Positions 26,948 to 35,366 of a stretch of DNA of 64,000 bases are shown here, piece after piece. The notes beneath the pieces are model-generated. The model was not told where the DNA came from. It was given only the letters and a program-made list of their open reading frames with translations, and made no database searches. The stretch is from Rhodobacter sp. SY28-1. Its GTDB lineage: Bacteria; Pseudomonadota; Alphaproteobacteria; Rhodobacterales; Rhodobacteraceae. Where the stretch lies: assembly GCF_005222785.1 (NCBI RefSeq), contig NZ_STGH01000003.1, forward strand, positions 558,001 through 622,000, in the 5' to 3' direction. Every line of letters starts with the position of its first letter. Position 1 is the first letter of the stretch. The translations under genes and the position numbers were made by a program.

Positions 26948-27069
26948 CGCCGCCTCCTCCGTTCGACCCCAAGACCCTACTCCCCCCGTCCCACATTGCA
27001 CGACCAATTTCCTGACCATCTGGACAAATTCCGCCGGAACCCGCTTACTCCCGCGCAAAGGAGCCCAAC

Positions 27070-28002
27070 ATGTCCCGCAAGATCATCATCGACACCGACC
27101 TCGGCCAGGACGACGCCGTGGCCGTTCTTCTCGCCCTCGCCTCGCCCGAGCTTGATGTACTCGCCCTCACCGCCGTTGCCGGCAACGTCCCCCTCGCCCG
27201 CAGCCAACTGAACGCCCGCATCATTGTCGAGCTGGCGAGGAAGACTACGCCAGTCTACGCTGGATGCGACACACCCCTGAAACGCAAGCTGGTCACCGCC
27301 GAATACGTGCATGGCGAAACCGGGATCGACGGGATCACCCTGCCCGATCCGACCCACCCGCTGGAGGACACGCACGCCGTCGACTTCCTCATCGACACCC
27401 TCCGCCACGAACCGCCCGGCACCGTCACCCTCTGCCCCCTCGGCCCGCTGACGAACATCGCCACCGCCTTTAGCCGCGCCCCCGACATCATCCCGAAAGT
27501 GGCCGAGATCGTCCTGATGGGAGGCGCTTATTTCGAGGTCGGTAATGTCACCCCCGCGGCCGAGTTCAACATCTACGTCGACCCCGAAGCCGCTGAAATC
27601 GTGTTCAAATCCGGTGTGCCGCTGGTGGTCATGCCACTCGACGTCACCCACAAGGCCCTGACCTCCCGCGCCTGGGTCGAAGGCATGCGCGCCCTCGGCA
27701 CCCCCGTCGGCCAGGCCGTCGCCTCCTGGACCGATTTCTTCGAACGCTTCGACACCGCCAAATACGGCAGCGAAGGCGCCCCCCTGCACGACCCCTGCGT
27801 GATCGCCTACCTGCTCCAGCCCGCCCTCTTCACCGGCCGCCACATCAACGTGGAAATCGAGACGGGCTCCGAGCTCACCCTCGGCATGACCGTCGCCGAC
27901 TGGTGGCGCGTGACGGGGCGGGAGCCGAACGCGATGTTCATGGGCGGCGTGGACCGGGACGGGTTCTACCGGCTGTTGACGGAGCGGTTGGGGAGGTTGT
28001 GA
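27070..28002 (+). CDS. inosine-uridine-preferring nucleoside hydrolase family protein
   Basis: 310 residues. The N-terminal calcium-binding aspartate cluster DTDLGQDDAVAVLLALAS is characteristic of nucleoside hydrolases (usually DTDPGxDD; here Leu and Gln are substituted). MGGAYFEVGNVTPAAEFNIYVDPEAA and PLDVTHKAL supply the ribose and base-binding core, and HDP appears in LHDPCVIAYLL. It splits ribonucleosides to base and ribose. It lies in an extremely C-rich stretch, and the upstream gene diverges. Confidence 0.9.
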   Translation: MSRKIIIDTDLGQDDAVAVLLALASPELDVLALTAVAGNVPLARSQLNARIIVELARKTTPVYAGCDTPLKRKLVTAEYVHGETGIDGITLPDPTHPLEDTHAVDFLIDTLRHEPPGTVTLCPLGPLTNIATAFSRAPDIIPKVAEIVLMGGAYFEVGNVTPAAEFNIYVDPEAAEIVFKSGVPLVVMPLDVTHKALTSRAWVEGMRALGTPVGQAVASWTDFFERFDTAKYGSEGAPLHDPCVIAYLLQPALFTGRHINVEIETGSELTLGMTVADWWRVTGREPNAMFMGGVDRDGFYRLLTERLGRL

Positions 28003-28071
28003 GGGGGTTAGGCTAGTAAGTCTCACAGCGAAATTATCTAAGTCGGGTTTCTCTCATTGAGAAATTCGAGC

Positions 28072-29106
28072 TTAGCTGCCACAACTAACAAACGATCGCT
28101 GTGAACCCCTTTCGTAAAGAAGCAATCCTCCTCTTTCATCTTTCCTCGCATTTATGTACCGTGTGGTTGCTCCTCCTTCACTCCAAATGCACAAAAGAAC
28201 AAGCTGATGGAGTCCATCACTAGTCACATTTCGGTTTCTGACACTGCACTCAGAAGAGTAGAACTTCAGGCTATCCGATGTTACTTTTAGGTATCCCTCA
28301 GAGTCATCATGGTCTTCACAGAAACCTAGCTCATCGTAAATTCCATCCAGTACACCTGATAGCTGATCCCCAGTAGTCGATGGCGCCTCCGATGAACTAT
28401 CACCTGCGGGATCAGACATGCTTGAGCGTCCCACGGTAGTCATGAAATTTACAAACACCTGACCATCAAGTACAACTTCCATGACATGCGCGTCATGTGA
28501 GAAGGGTTTGCACGCTCGCTTACCCTCAGGTACGTTAACTTTGAAGTTCCACGACTGCCCCTGTTTCGGCTCGTACTCCGTTACAAACTGACCGACGCGC
28601 TTTATCCTCATATTTTCAGAGAGATTTGCGCATTGTTGCCGGGTCAGAAGAAAGGGAACGGCGTCAGCACGCATCGTCGTTGAAGAGCCGTTATAGCGAT
28701 GCTCGACAGAAGCTGCCGGGTCGTTCACATATGCATCGTGCTTGCTTCGTGCGTCCACAAGTGGATGGAGAGCAAGATGCTGCGGCGCAGGCCCAACGAC
28801 AACGATAGAAGCGATCTGCGCAACATCGACAGTGGGGGAAGATTTGAAATCCTCTACGGAGAAATAGGTTCCCTCCCCTTCCAGGGCATTAAAGTTCAAC
28901 TCGATTTCAGAATCCGCCCGCCCCTGAAAGTCAAGCTGATGATCGCCCGCCCGCGGCGAAGACGGAAGCTCGACAAACTCCCCAGACTGCAGCCTAAGAT
29001 AGACTCCATCATATTGTGGATAATCCTGCGCGAGTAGGGTTGTAGGAAACACAGAAAAAATAGCAGCAACAATCAACAACATCGCGGCAACAGGTCTGCA
29101 ACACAT
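28072..29106 (-). CDS. secreted orphan protein, AT-richer than surroundings
   Basis: 344 residues with a signal peptide (about 1-26, hydrophobic LLIVAAIFSVF, cleavage near LLA-Q). The mature part opens with YPQYDGVYLRLQSGEFVEL. It has a Ser/Thr-rich linker around 233-250 and paired cysteines in the C-terminal third (FCEDH, SSECS, VLLCIW, FVSCGS). No domain recognised. Base composition is visibly lower in GC and codon use less biased than in neighbours, suggesting horizontal acquisition. Flanked by short gaps without repeats. Confidence 0.65.
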   Translation of the reverse strand: MCCRPVAAMLLIVAAIFSVFPTTLLAQDYPQYDGVYLRLQSGEFVELPSSPRAGDHQLDFQGRADSEIELNFNALEGEGTYFSVEDFKSSPTVDVAQIASIVVVGPAPQHLALHPLVDARSKHDAYVNDPAASVEHRYNGSSTTMRADAVPFLLTRQQCANLSENMRIKRVGQFVTEYEPKQGQSWNFKVNVPEGKRACKPFSHDAHVMEVVLDGQVFVNFMTTVGRSSMSDPAGDSSSEAPSTTGDQLSGVLDGIYDELGFCEDHDDSEGYLKVTSDSLKFYSSECSVRNRNVTSDGLHQLVLLCIWSEGGATTRYINARKDERGGLLLYERGSQRSFVSCGS

Positions 29107-29188
29107 TGAAGCGCTCCTTCACAGGTCAGCAGACGCTAGCATAGCATTGGCGCACGTCAATTGTAGAGCAATCGCATGATGCGAAGTT

Positions 29189-29686
29189 TCACGTAGCACG
29201 CATGACCATCACCATCCCCACCGGCAACCACAACGTCCTGCTCCCCGCCGGGAATTCCAGCCACTCCGCCTGCGCCAGATACCAAGCCCTTGCGGTCTCG
29301 TCCTTCGCCTGCACCAGCACCGCCGCGATGCCGATGCTCTGGGCTGCCCCCACGATACGGCGCAGGGCGTCGGCCAGCAGGTTCGCCCCAAGGCCCTGCC
29401 CGCCATACTCTCGGTCCACAGCCAGCCGCCCGATGATCGACACCGGCACCGAATCCGGAGCATTCCGGCGCAGCTTGCCCGGTGCGGCCTCCCGCTGCAC
29501 CGCCCCGGCCGACAGGCAGAAATACCCCGCTACCCGCGCGCCGTCGCAAACCACATAGGTCCGCGAGAACCGGCTTTCGTTCTTCAACGCCCGCTCCCGC
29601 AGCCAGTCGTTCAGTACCGGCACCCCGCAGTCGAACCACGACAGGTCATGCGCAGGGGAAATCGCAACCGGCGCCGTCAGCCTCAT
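29189..29686 (-). CDS. GNAT acetyltransferase, TacT-like toxin
   Basis: 165 residues. Single GNAT domain with acetyl-CoA motif REYGGQGLGANLLADAL, preceded by SIIGRLAVD; opening HDLSWFDCGVPVLNDWL. This is the layout of TacT/AtaT-type toxins that acetylate aminoacyl-tRNA and stop translation. A DUF1778 (TacA-like) antitoxin gene lies upstream on the same strand, supporting the toxin reading. The start is set at MRLTAPVAI; the longer frame would translate a hairpin repeat. The Shine-Dalgarno is weak. Confidence 0.82.
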   Translation of the reverse strand: MRLTAPVAISPAHDLSWFDCGVPVLNDWLRERALKNESRFSRTYVVCDGARVAGYFCLSAGAVQREAAPGKLRRNAPDSVPVSIIGRLAVDREYGGQGLGANLLADALRRIVGAAQSIGIAAVLVQAKDETARAWYLAQAEWLEFPAGSRTLWLPVGMVMVMRAT

Positions 29687-29705
29687 CGGCCAACCCCAAT
29701 CGCCT

Positions 29706-29729
29706 CCCCTCCCCCTCCGTGGGGAGGGG
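29706..29729. repeat. REP-like hairpin between antitoxin and toxin genes
   Basis: 9-bp perfect stem CCCCTCCCC / GGGGAGGGG with a 6-nt loop, continuing into a G-rich run (ATGGGGGTGGGG). It lies in the 76-bp spacer between the antitoxin and toxin genes, which are usually adjacent or overlapping. Confidence 0.55.
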
Positions 29730-29762
29730 ATGGGGGTGGGGGGCAACCGCAGGAAAGTAGGA

Positions 29763-30083
29763 TCACGCCTCCCAGACCGGCTTCCGCGCCAGCAGGCGTT
29801 TCAGCTTCGGCCCCGGCGTAGGCGGATTGTCCAGTGCCTGCTGCACGAAGGCGTCATAGGTCCCGGTCTCCAGCACGAACAGCCGCTGATCCAGCAGCAC
29901 ATCAATCGCCTGCCGCCGCGCCGTGTCGATCATGAACTCGGTCCGGGTCTTGCCCAGCATCGCCGCTGCCTCATCGATCAACGCGCGGGTATTGGACTCG
30001 ATGCGCAAGTTGATGGTCCCCTTGTCCGAGGGTTGCGCGTCGAACGGCGCGGGGGATTCAGCAAGGCCAGTGCGTTTTGTCAT
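29763..30083 (-). CDS. DUF1778 antitoxin, TacA-like
   Basis: 106 residues. Ribbon-helix-helix DNA-binding domain at about 20-65 (KGTINLRIESNTRALIDEA, then TRTEFMIDTARRQA), with a C-terminal toxin-neutralising tail (FVQQALDNPPTPGPKLKRLL). TacA-type proteins bind the GNAT toxin and repress their own promoter. First gene of the pair; the toxin follows after a 76-bp spacer containing a hairpin repeat. Confidence 0.85.
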   Translation of the reverse strand: MTKRTGLAESPAPFDAQPSDKGTINLRIESNTRALIDEAAAMLGKTRTEFMIDTARRQAIDVLLDQRLFVLETGTYDAFVQQALDNPPTPGPKLKRLLARKPVWEA

Positions 30084-30222
30084 GCAGCGACGTTACGCGT
30101 TTGTATCCACAATGTCAACACGCAGGTCGGGGCCTGCCCCGGCACACGTCCCATTAACCACTCCTTTAACAAACCCCTAACGCCCACGCACAACCCATTG
30201 CTTCCAAACCATAATCCGAAAA

Positions 30223-30237
30223 TGTCCACCGTGGACA
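30223..30237. repeat. TGTCCACCGTGGACA palindrome
   Basis: Perfect 15-bp dyad (7-bp arms, central C) 25 bp beyond the stop codon of the phoR fragment. Identical to 38645-38659. Confidence 0.6.
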
Positions 30238-30262
30238 CCCGGAGTCCTTTGCGGCCTCCACC

Positions 30263-30389
30263 TCACCCCAGCGGCAGGACGACCGAGAACCGGCTCCCCT
30301 CGCCCACCACGCTCTCCACCCGCAGCCACCACTGCCCCCTCCCGCGCGAGCGGTGGGAATCGGCCCGGTAGAACCGCTCCGTCAGCCGC
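30263..30389 (-). pseudogene. decayed, internally deleted copy of the phoR 3' end
   Basis: Encodes LTERFYRADSHRSR then WLRVESVVGEGSR and the LPLG end with a stop, matching the C-terminus of the kinase at 31632-32648. Sixteen codons covering the GLGLAIVKH nucleotide-binding box are missing in frame. There is no upstream portion. Similarity begins exactly at the methyltransferase stop codon (30390). The surviving full gene lies 1.2 kb upstream with the methyltransferase in between. Confidence 0.85.
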
Positions 30390-31310
30390 TCAGCCCTCGG
30401 GTTTTGAATAGACCGCCAGGATCGTGTGGCCATGGATGGACTGCCGACTGTTGGCCACATACTCCTCAAACGCCTTGCTGTAACCCAATCTATGCCAAAG
30501 CGAGCGCGCTATCCTGGTTGCGGGAAGAAACCGCTTCTCGAACGCCGCTTTGTACCACCCGAGATTGTGTTCAGCGAGCGGCTCATACTCGACCGCCTCT
30601 ACCTTCAGCTGAAGAATCTCCGCAAGGGCCTCCAATGACTGCCTCTGCCAACGTCCCATGTGGTGGGGTGGCAGGTTAAGCGTCAACTCGTGCTCAGCGC
30701 CAAGAAAGGCATCGTTGTTGGGCACGGCAATGACAAGACGTCCACCGGGAACCAGTACCGTTCTGATCGCCTGAAGGAACTTCAGCGGATCGGCAATGTG
30801 CTCCAGCACTTGCAGGGCACTGACAACGTCAAACGCATTCGCACTGGAAGGCGCAAAGTCCTCGATTGTCGAATCCACGACCGTGATGCCTTTTGCACGC
30901 GCCTGCTCCTGCCCGAACCGGCTCGTTTCAAGTCCTGTCTTCGAAACATCCGCCCCCAGTGTTGCAAGAAAATCCCCGCCGCCACACCCGACGTCCAGTA
31001 CCCGGGACCCTGATCCGACGAAACGGGCAGCTACCGTGTACTCCCATTTCGATTTCTGATACGCCCAGCTTTCGTTATCCTCTTTCGAGTAGAGATCCGC
31101 ATAGAACTTTGGGGGACCCGCAAGGCCTGCAGGAGCAAAGAATTCAAACCCCGTCTGAATGCAGCGATAGCAGACAATAGGATCCACGTCGCCAATATAG
31201 GGCCGAACATCGACACCGTACTCAGACATGTACAAGCTGGCCAGTCGCTCACGCGAGATTTCGAAGGCCACTTCGACAGGACCGGAAGTCAGAACGCTGG
31301 CAACCATCAA
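30390..31310 (-). CDS. class I SAM-dependent methyltransferase
   Basis: 306 residues. An N-terminal region with CYRCIQTGFEFF (possible metal or substrate site) leads into a Rossmann methyltransferase fold: motif I VLDVGCGGGDFLATLG, then VVSALQVLEHIADPLKFL and GGRLVIAVPNND. The C-terminal helical part includes LPPHHMGRWQRQSLEAL, a pattern of sugar or surface-glycan methyltransferases. Substrate unknown. Codon bias is weaker than in flanking core genes. It sits between phoR and a copy of its 3' end; the stop codon is directly at the junction. Confidence 0.82.
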   Translation of the reverse strand: MMVASVLTSGPVEVAFEISRERLASLYMSEYGVDVRPYIGDVDPIVCYRCIQTGFEFFAPAGLAGPPKFYADLYSKEDNESWAYQKSKWEYTVAARFVGSGSRVLDVGCGGGDFLATLGADVSKTGLETSRFGQEQARAKGITVVDSTIEDFAPSSANAFDVVSALQVLEHIADPLKFLQAIRTVLVPGGRLVIAVPNNDAFLGAEHELTLNLPPHHMGRWQRQSLEALAEILQLKVEAVEYEPLAEHNLGWYKAAFEKRFLPATRIARSLWHRLGYSKAFEEYVANSRQSIHGHTILAVYSKPEG

Positions 31311-31631
31311 CTATTCTCCCCAAGGTCAAAGACACCGTTTCAAGCAGAGGCAACATGGACTGACTGCCGTTGTGCAAGCAAGGGCAAGTTCCGGCTCAAC
31401 CCTCCACACAGGTCCGTGAATCTGCCTTGCCCAAGAAGCGTGCAGACCAAACCCGCTGTCGTGGAGACCATCTCTCCATGCACCTCCCACCAGCCAGATT
31501 TGCCCCGGCATGGTTACCGGAAAACCGTATCCTCGCGCGTAAGGGCGGAAGGAAGTCAGGATGAAGGCTAGAAGAAGACCTCACGATCCACGCCTAGCCC
31601 ACTGAAACAACAGACCGAACGCTAAGCGCCT
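31311..31631. other. intergenic stretch, no gene seen
   Basis: 321 bp between the methyltransferase start and the phoR stop. Short open frames here lack ribosome-binding sites and family features. It is less GC-biased than phoR, which fits acquired DNA. No terminator or repeat was recognised. Confidence 0.5.
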
Positions 31632-32648
31632 TTAGCCCAAGGGCAGCACCACCGAGAACCGGCTCCCCTCGCCCACCACGCTCTCCACCCGCAGCCAGCC
31701 CCGGTGGCGGCTCACGATGTGCTTCACGATGGCCAGCCCCAGCCCCGTCCCCCCCATTTCGCGCGAGCGGTGGGTGTCAACCCGGTAGAACCGCTCCGTC
31801 AGCCGCGGCAGGTGGACCGGGTCGATCCCCTCGCCCTCGTCCGCGACCTCGACCCGCACCGCCGGACCCCGCACCGTCTCCTCCGGGGAAAGGGTAACCC
31901 GCACCACCTGCCCCGCCTTCCCATATTTCAGCGCGTTCTCCACCAGGTTCGTGAAGACCTGCACCAGCTGATCGTGATCCCCCGGCACCGTCACCGTATC
32001 GCCCGTCAGCAGGACGGAATCCCCCTCCTTCTCGGCGACTCCTTGCAAGGACGAGATCACACCCTGCAAAAGCCCGCGCAGTTCGACCGGCTCCTTGGGC
32101 CGCACCCGTTCTTCCGCCTCGACCCGGGAGAGCTGCAACAGGTCCCGCACCAGCCGGTTCATCCGCCCCGCCTCGGCCTCCATGATCCCCAGAAACACGT
32201 CCCGCGCCTTCGGGTCGTCCTTGGCGGCGTTCTTCAGGGTCTCGATGAACCCCATCAGCGCCGTCAGCGGGGTCCGCAGCTCATGGGAGACATTCGCCAC
32301 GAAGTCCCGCCGCATTTCCCCCGCCCGCTCCTCCTCGGTCACGTCGCGGAAGACCAGCAGCACCAGCCCGTCGCCCAGGGCCGAGACGGTGACCTGGAAC
32401 ACCTGCTCCTGCCCCTCGCGGCGCAGGGTCATCCGGGCGTCCTGTGGCGGGGCATCCGGGGTGGCCGCGGTCAGTGCCTCCAGCACGGCGGGCGCGCGGA
32501 CGGCGATGGCGGGGTGGCGGCCCACCATCCCTTCCCCAAGAAGCGCCACCGCGGCGGCGTTGCAGGCCTGCACTCGGTCCCCGTTCCGCACCAGCATGGC
32601 CGGCAGGGGAAGTCCGGTCAGCAGCCGGGAAAGCTGGGACTCTGTCAT
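31632..32648 (-). CDS. phoR: PhoR-like sensor histidine kinase
   Basis: 338 residues: PAS-like N-terminus (about 1-100), HisKA dimerisation domain with phosphoacceptor in FVANVSHELRTPLTALMGF, then HATPase_c with N-box LVENALKYG, VEVADEGEGI, MGGTGLGLAIVKHIV and the VVGEGSRFSVVLP ending. Close to PhoR of the phosphate regulon, lacking the N-terminal membrane helices, as many alphaproteobacterial PhoR proteins do. No phoB, phoU or pst genes lie nearby; the usual downstream side is occupied by a methyltransferase and a phoR fragment. Naming as PhoR rests on similarity only. Confidence 0.8.
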   Translation of the reverse strand: MTESQLSRLLTGLPLPAMLVRNGDRVQACNAAAVALLGEGMVGRHPAIAVRAPAVLEALTAATPDAPPQDARMTLRREGQEQVFQVTVSALGDGLVLLVFRDVTEEERAGEMRRDFVANVSHELRTPLTALMGFIETLKNAAKDDPKARDVFLGIMEAEAGRMNRLVRDLLQLSRVEAEERVRPKEPVELRGLLQGVISSLQGVAEKEGDSVLLTGDTVTVPGDHDQLVQVFTNLVENALKYGKAGQVVRVTLSPEETVRGPAVRVEVADEGEGIDPVHLPRLTERFYRVDTHRSREMGGTGLGLAIVKHIVSRHRGWLRVESVVGEGSRFSVVLPLG

Positions 32649-32828
32649 TCTGGCATCACTCCCCCGCCGGTTGTCTTCCTGCGTCTTGTCTTGCGTCGGA
32701 ATAGCAGTAAATTCCCCGCTGTAAACGTAATGCGGTACGGAACCGGCCCTTCTCCGGAACAATGTCGGTGCCCGCTCAGATCTTCCTTGAACGATTTGGC
32801 GACACCCCACTTGGAACGAGCTGGAGCG

Positions 32829-33158
32829 ATGTCGCAGAAGCTGAGATGCCTGGTGATCGGGATTCCGGAGGCTAAGGCCGCCGAGGGAAGCCTGCGGCCG
32901 GAAGAGTTTGCCTCGATCGATCTGGCGGCGTTCGACGACCAGCTTCCCCTGCCACCGACGCTGGAACTTGTGGTGACGCCGCTGTTCTGCATGGGATTCG
33001 ACGCGCTTGAGATCATCGAACGGCTGGGGGCGCAGGATTACCGCAAGACCCTGCGGGTCGTGGCGCCCAAGCTGCCGAACCGGCAGGTGGTCCTGCGGGA
33101 ACTGCGCAGCCATGCCGCACGACAGGGCATCACCATCGAGTTGGTCGAAGAAGGCTGA
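32829..33158 (+). CDS. conserved small hypothetical protein
   Basis: 109 residues from an ATG preceded by TGGAGCG. Alternating alpha/beta pattern (RCLVIGIPEA, LELVVTPLFCMGFDALEIIERLG, LRVVAPKLPNRQVVLRELRSHA) suggestive of a response-regulator-like or flavodoxin-like fold without phosphorylatable residues I can identify. Divergent from phoR by 180 bp. Function unknown. Confidence 0.6.
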   Translation: MSQKLRCLVIGIPEAKAAEGSLRPEEFASIDLAAFDDQLPLPPTLELVVTPLFCMGFDALEIIERLGAQDYRKTLRVVAPKLPNRQVVLRELRSHAARQGITIELVEEG

Positions 33159-33164
33159 CCCGGA

Positions 33165-33683
33165 TCAGACCCGGGTCAGTCCGGCGCGGAAGCGGCGGGC
33201 GTTTTCCTGATACCCGGCTGCCGAGGCCAGCAGGCGGGCGCGGGCCGTCTCGTCCAGTTGCCGCACCACCTTGCCGGGCGCGCCCATCACCAGGCTGCCA
33301 TCAGGGATTTCCTTCCCTTCGGTAATCAGCGCGCAGGCCCCGATGAGGCAGCCCTTGCCGATCTTCGCCCCGTTCAGGATCGTAGCCCCCATCCCGATCA
33401 ACGTACCATCGCCAATGGTGCAGCCGTGCAGCATCGCCTTGTGGCCGATGGTGCAGTTCGCGCCGATGGTCAGCGGATAGCCCATGTCGGTGTGGAGAAC
33501 GCAGTTCTCTTGCACGTTCGTCCCGGCGCCCACCCGGATTTCCTCGTTGTCGCCGCGGGCCACCGCGCCGAACCAGATCGAGGCGTCGGCTTCGACCACG
33601 ACCTTGCCGATCAGGTCGGCGGAGTCCGCCACCCAGGCCGAAGGGGCAATGCTGGGCTGGATGCCGTCAAGCGCATAGATCAT
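33165..33683 (-). CDS. gamma carbonic anhydrase-like hexapeptide-repeat protein
   Basis: 172 residues forming a left-handed beta-helix: repeated hexapeptides such as [28 protein letters not shown] and [16 protein letters not shown]. Histidines in VLHTD, IGHKA and MLHGC match the zinc/iron ligands of the gamma-class carbonic anhydrase family (CaiE/YrdA/PaaY-like). Many members have unproven hydratase activity. It overlaps the gmk stop by 4 bp, so it is the distal gene of yicC-gmk. Confidence 0.88.
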   Translation of the reverse strand: MIYALDGIQPSIAPSAWVADSADLIGKVVVEADASIWFGAVARGDNEEIRVGAGTNVQENCVLHTDMGYPLTIGANCTIGHKAMLHGCTIGDGTLIGMGATILNGAKIGKGCLIGACALITEGKEIPDGSLVMGAPGKVVRQLDETARARLLASAAGYQENARRFRAGLTRV

Positions 33684-34315
33684 CGGGCTTCGAACTCCTC
33701 GTTCAGGCTGCGTACGAAGGCGGAAAGCTGCGGCTGGCGTTCGCGCTTCAGCCGCTCGGCGGTCAGGATCGCCTTCAGTTGCTCGAAAGTGGCGTCCAGA
33801 TCCTTGTTCACCAGCACATAGTCGTATTCCGCCCAGTGGCTGATCTCGTCCCGGCTTTTCGCCATGCGACCAGCGATGACCTCGTCGCTGTCTTGGCCCC
33901 GGGTCCGCAGGCGGCGGTCCAGCTCGTCAATCGAGGGCGGCAGAATGAAGATCGAGACGACGTCGCGGCCCAACGCAGAGTTCCCGATCTGCTGCGCACC
34001 CTGCCAGTCCACGTCGAACAGCATGTCTTGCCCGGCCTCTAGTGCCTTCACGACCGGTGCCTTGGGCGAGCCGTAAAAGTTTCCGAAGACCTCTGCATGC
34101 TCAAGCATTTCGCCATCGCGCACATAGGTCAGGAAGGCGTCCTTGCCGAGGAAGTAGTATTCGCGGCCTTCCTCTTCCCCTGGGCGGGGCTTGCGGGTGG
34201 TGGCTGAGATGGAGAAGCGCATCGTCGGGTCCCAGGCCATCAGCATGCGCGACAGCGTCGATTTTCCGGCGCCCGAAGGGGACGAGAGGATGAGGAGGAG
34301 TCCGCGTCGGATCAT
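33680..34315 (-). CDS. gmk: guanylate kinase
   Basis: 211 residues. Phosphorylates GMP to GDP with ATP. P-loop [15 protein letters not shown] near the N-terminus; GMP-binding region with [17 protein letters not shown]; the [10 protein letters not shown] motif and [17 protein letters not shown] lid follow. Three bp separate it from the yicC stop, a conserved pair. Confidence 0.96.
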   Translation of the reverse strand: MIRRGLLLILSSPSGAGKSTLSRMLMAWDPTMRFSISATTRKPRPGEEEGREYYFLGKDAFLTYVRDGEMLEHAEVFGNFYGSPKAPVVKALEAGQDMLFDVDWQGAQQIGNSALGRDVVSIFILPPSIDELDRRLRTRGQDSDEVIAGRMAKSRDEISHWAEYDYVLVNKDLDATFEQLKAILTAERLKRERQPQLSAFVRSLNEEFEAR

Positions 34316-34318
34316 CGT

Positions 34319-35212
34319 CTATTCCACATTCTGGACCTGTTCGCGCATCTGATCGATGACGGTTTTCAGGTCAAGACCGATGCGGGTCAGCGCCAGCGAC
34401 TGCGCCTTGGAGCAAAGCGTGTTCGCTTCGCGCATGAATTCCTGCATCAGGAAATCCAGCTTGCGACCAACCGGCGCAGGTTCGGCGACTAGCGCGCGGG
34501 CGGCGGTGACATGGGCGGACAGACGGTCAAGCTCTTCGGTCACGTCGGTCTTCACGGCCAGCAGGGCAAGTTCCTGCGCAAGGCGGGTCTCGTCGACCGC
34601 GTCGGTGGCGGCCAGCACCCGGGCCAGCGCCTCGCGCAAAGTGTCGGCTTGCGTCGCGCTGCGGGTGGCGGTCTCGGCCAAGGCATCGGCGGTCAACTGG
34701 GCGATGCGGTCCAGTTGGACCGTCAGGACCTGGGCCAGGGCCTGCCCCTCTGCCCGGCGCATGGCGGAGAAGTCGTCCAACAGCGCCGGAAGGTCGGCCA
34801 TCAGCGCCGCACGCAGCGGCGCGGTGTCGGTGTCCTGCGCCCCCTGGTCGATCACGCCCCGCAGCGCCAACACATCGGCGGCGGTCGGCTGCCGCAGGGT
34901 GACACCCGCATCCATCGCCGACGCCTCCACCCGCGCCAGGGCCATCAGGGCCGCCGACAGAAGCGGCTCGTTCAGCCGGAAGGCCGCCTCGTCCCGCGCC
35001 TCGTCCTGTGCGACCTTGAGCGTCAGGCTGACGTTGCCGCGCGGGATCGCCTTCTGCAGTTCGGCCCGGATTGCGGCCTCCAACCCGTCAATCCAGTCCG
35101 GCACCCGCAGCCGCAGGTCCAGTCCCTTGCCGTTCACGGACCGCAGGTCCCAGACCCAGGCATAGCCCGCCCCGGTGCCGCGCCGTGCGGCGAACCCTGT
35201 CCTCGAGATCAT
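34319..35212 (-). CDS. YicC family endoribonuclease-like protein
   Basis: 297 residues. N-terminal segment MISRTGFAARRG...AWVWDLRSVNGKGLDLRLR and C-terminal DUF1732-type region KLDFLMQEFMREANTLCSKAQ with L-K-IDQMREQVQNVE at the end are diagnostic of YicC/YloC proteins, some of which act as endoribonucleases. Adjacent to gmk, the standard genomic context. Confidence 0.92.
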   Translation of the reverse strand: MISRTGFAARRGTGAGYAWVWDLRSVNGKGLDLRLRVPDWIDGLEAAIRAELQKAIPRGNVSLTLKVAQDEARDEAAFRLNEPLLSAALMALARVEASAMDAGVTLRQPTAADVLALRGVIDQGAQDTDTAPLRAALMADLPALLDDFSAMRRAEGQALAQVLTVQLDRIAQLTADALAETATRSATQADTLREALARVLAATDAVDETRLAQELALLAVKTDVTEELDRLSAHVTAARALVAEPAPVGRKLDFLMQEFMREANTLCSKAQSLALTRIGLDLKTVIDQMREQVQNVE

Positions 35213-35366
35213 GCGGTCCTTTCTGCGCCAAAGGGTCCTCCAATGGCGCGGTATTTACCATTTGATTAGATTTTCGGCCGAATCCGAGTGATCCGGGCTA
35301 CCTTGCTTTCATGGCGCGGCGGGCAGAGGCCCCGCAAGGGGCGTGATGCACGGAACGGAGACAAAG

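Noticed and set aside
31704-32828. Upstream part of a long plus-strand frame continuing into the 109-residue protein
   Set aside because: It is antisense to phoR; a proper Shine-Dalgarno and ATG occur at 32829, where protein-like sequence starts.
32649-32828. Pho box upstream of phoR
   Set aside because: I looked for CTGTCAT-like direct repeats in the promoter gap and saw none convincing.
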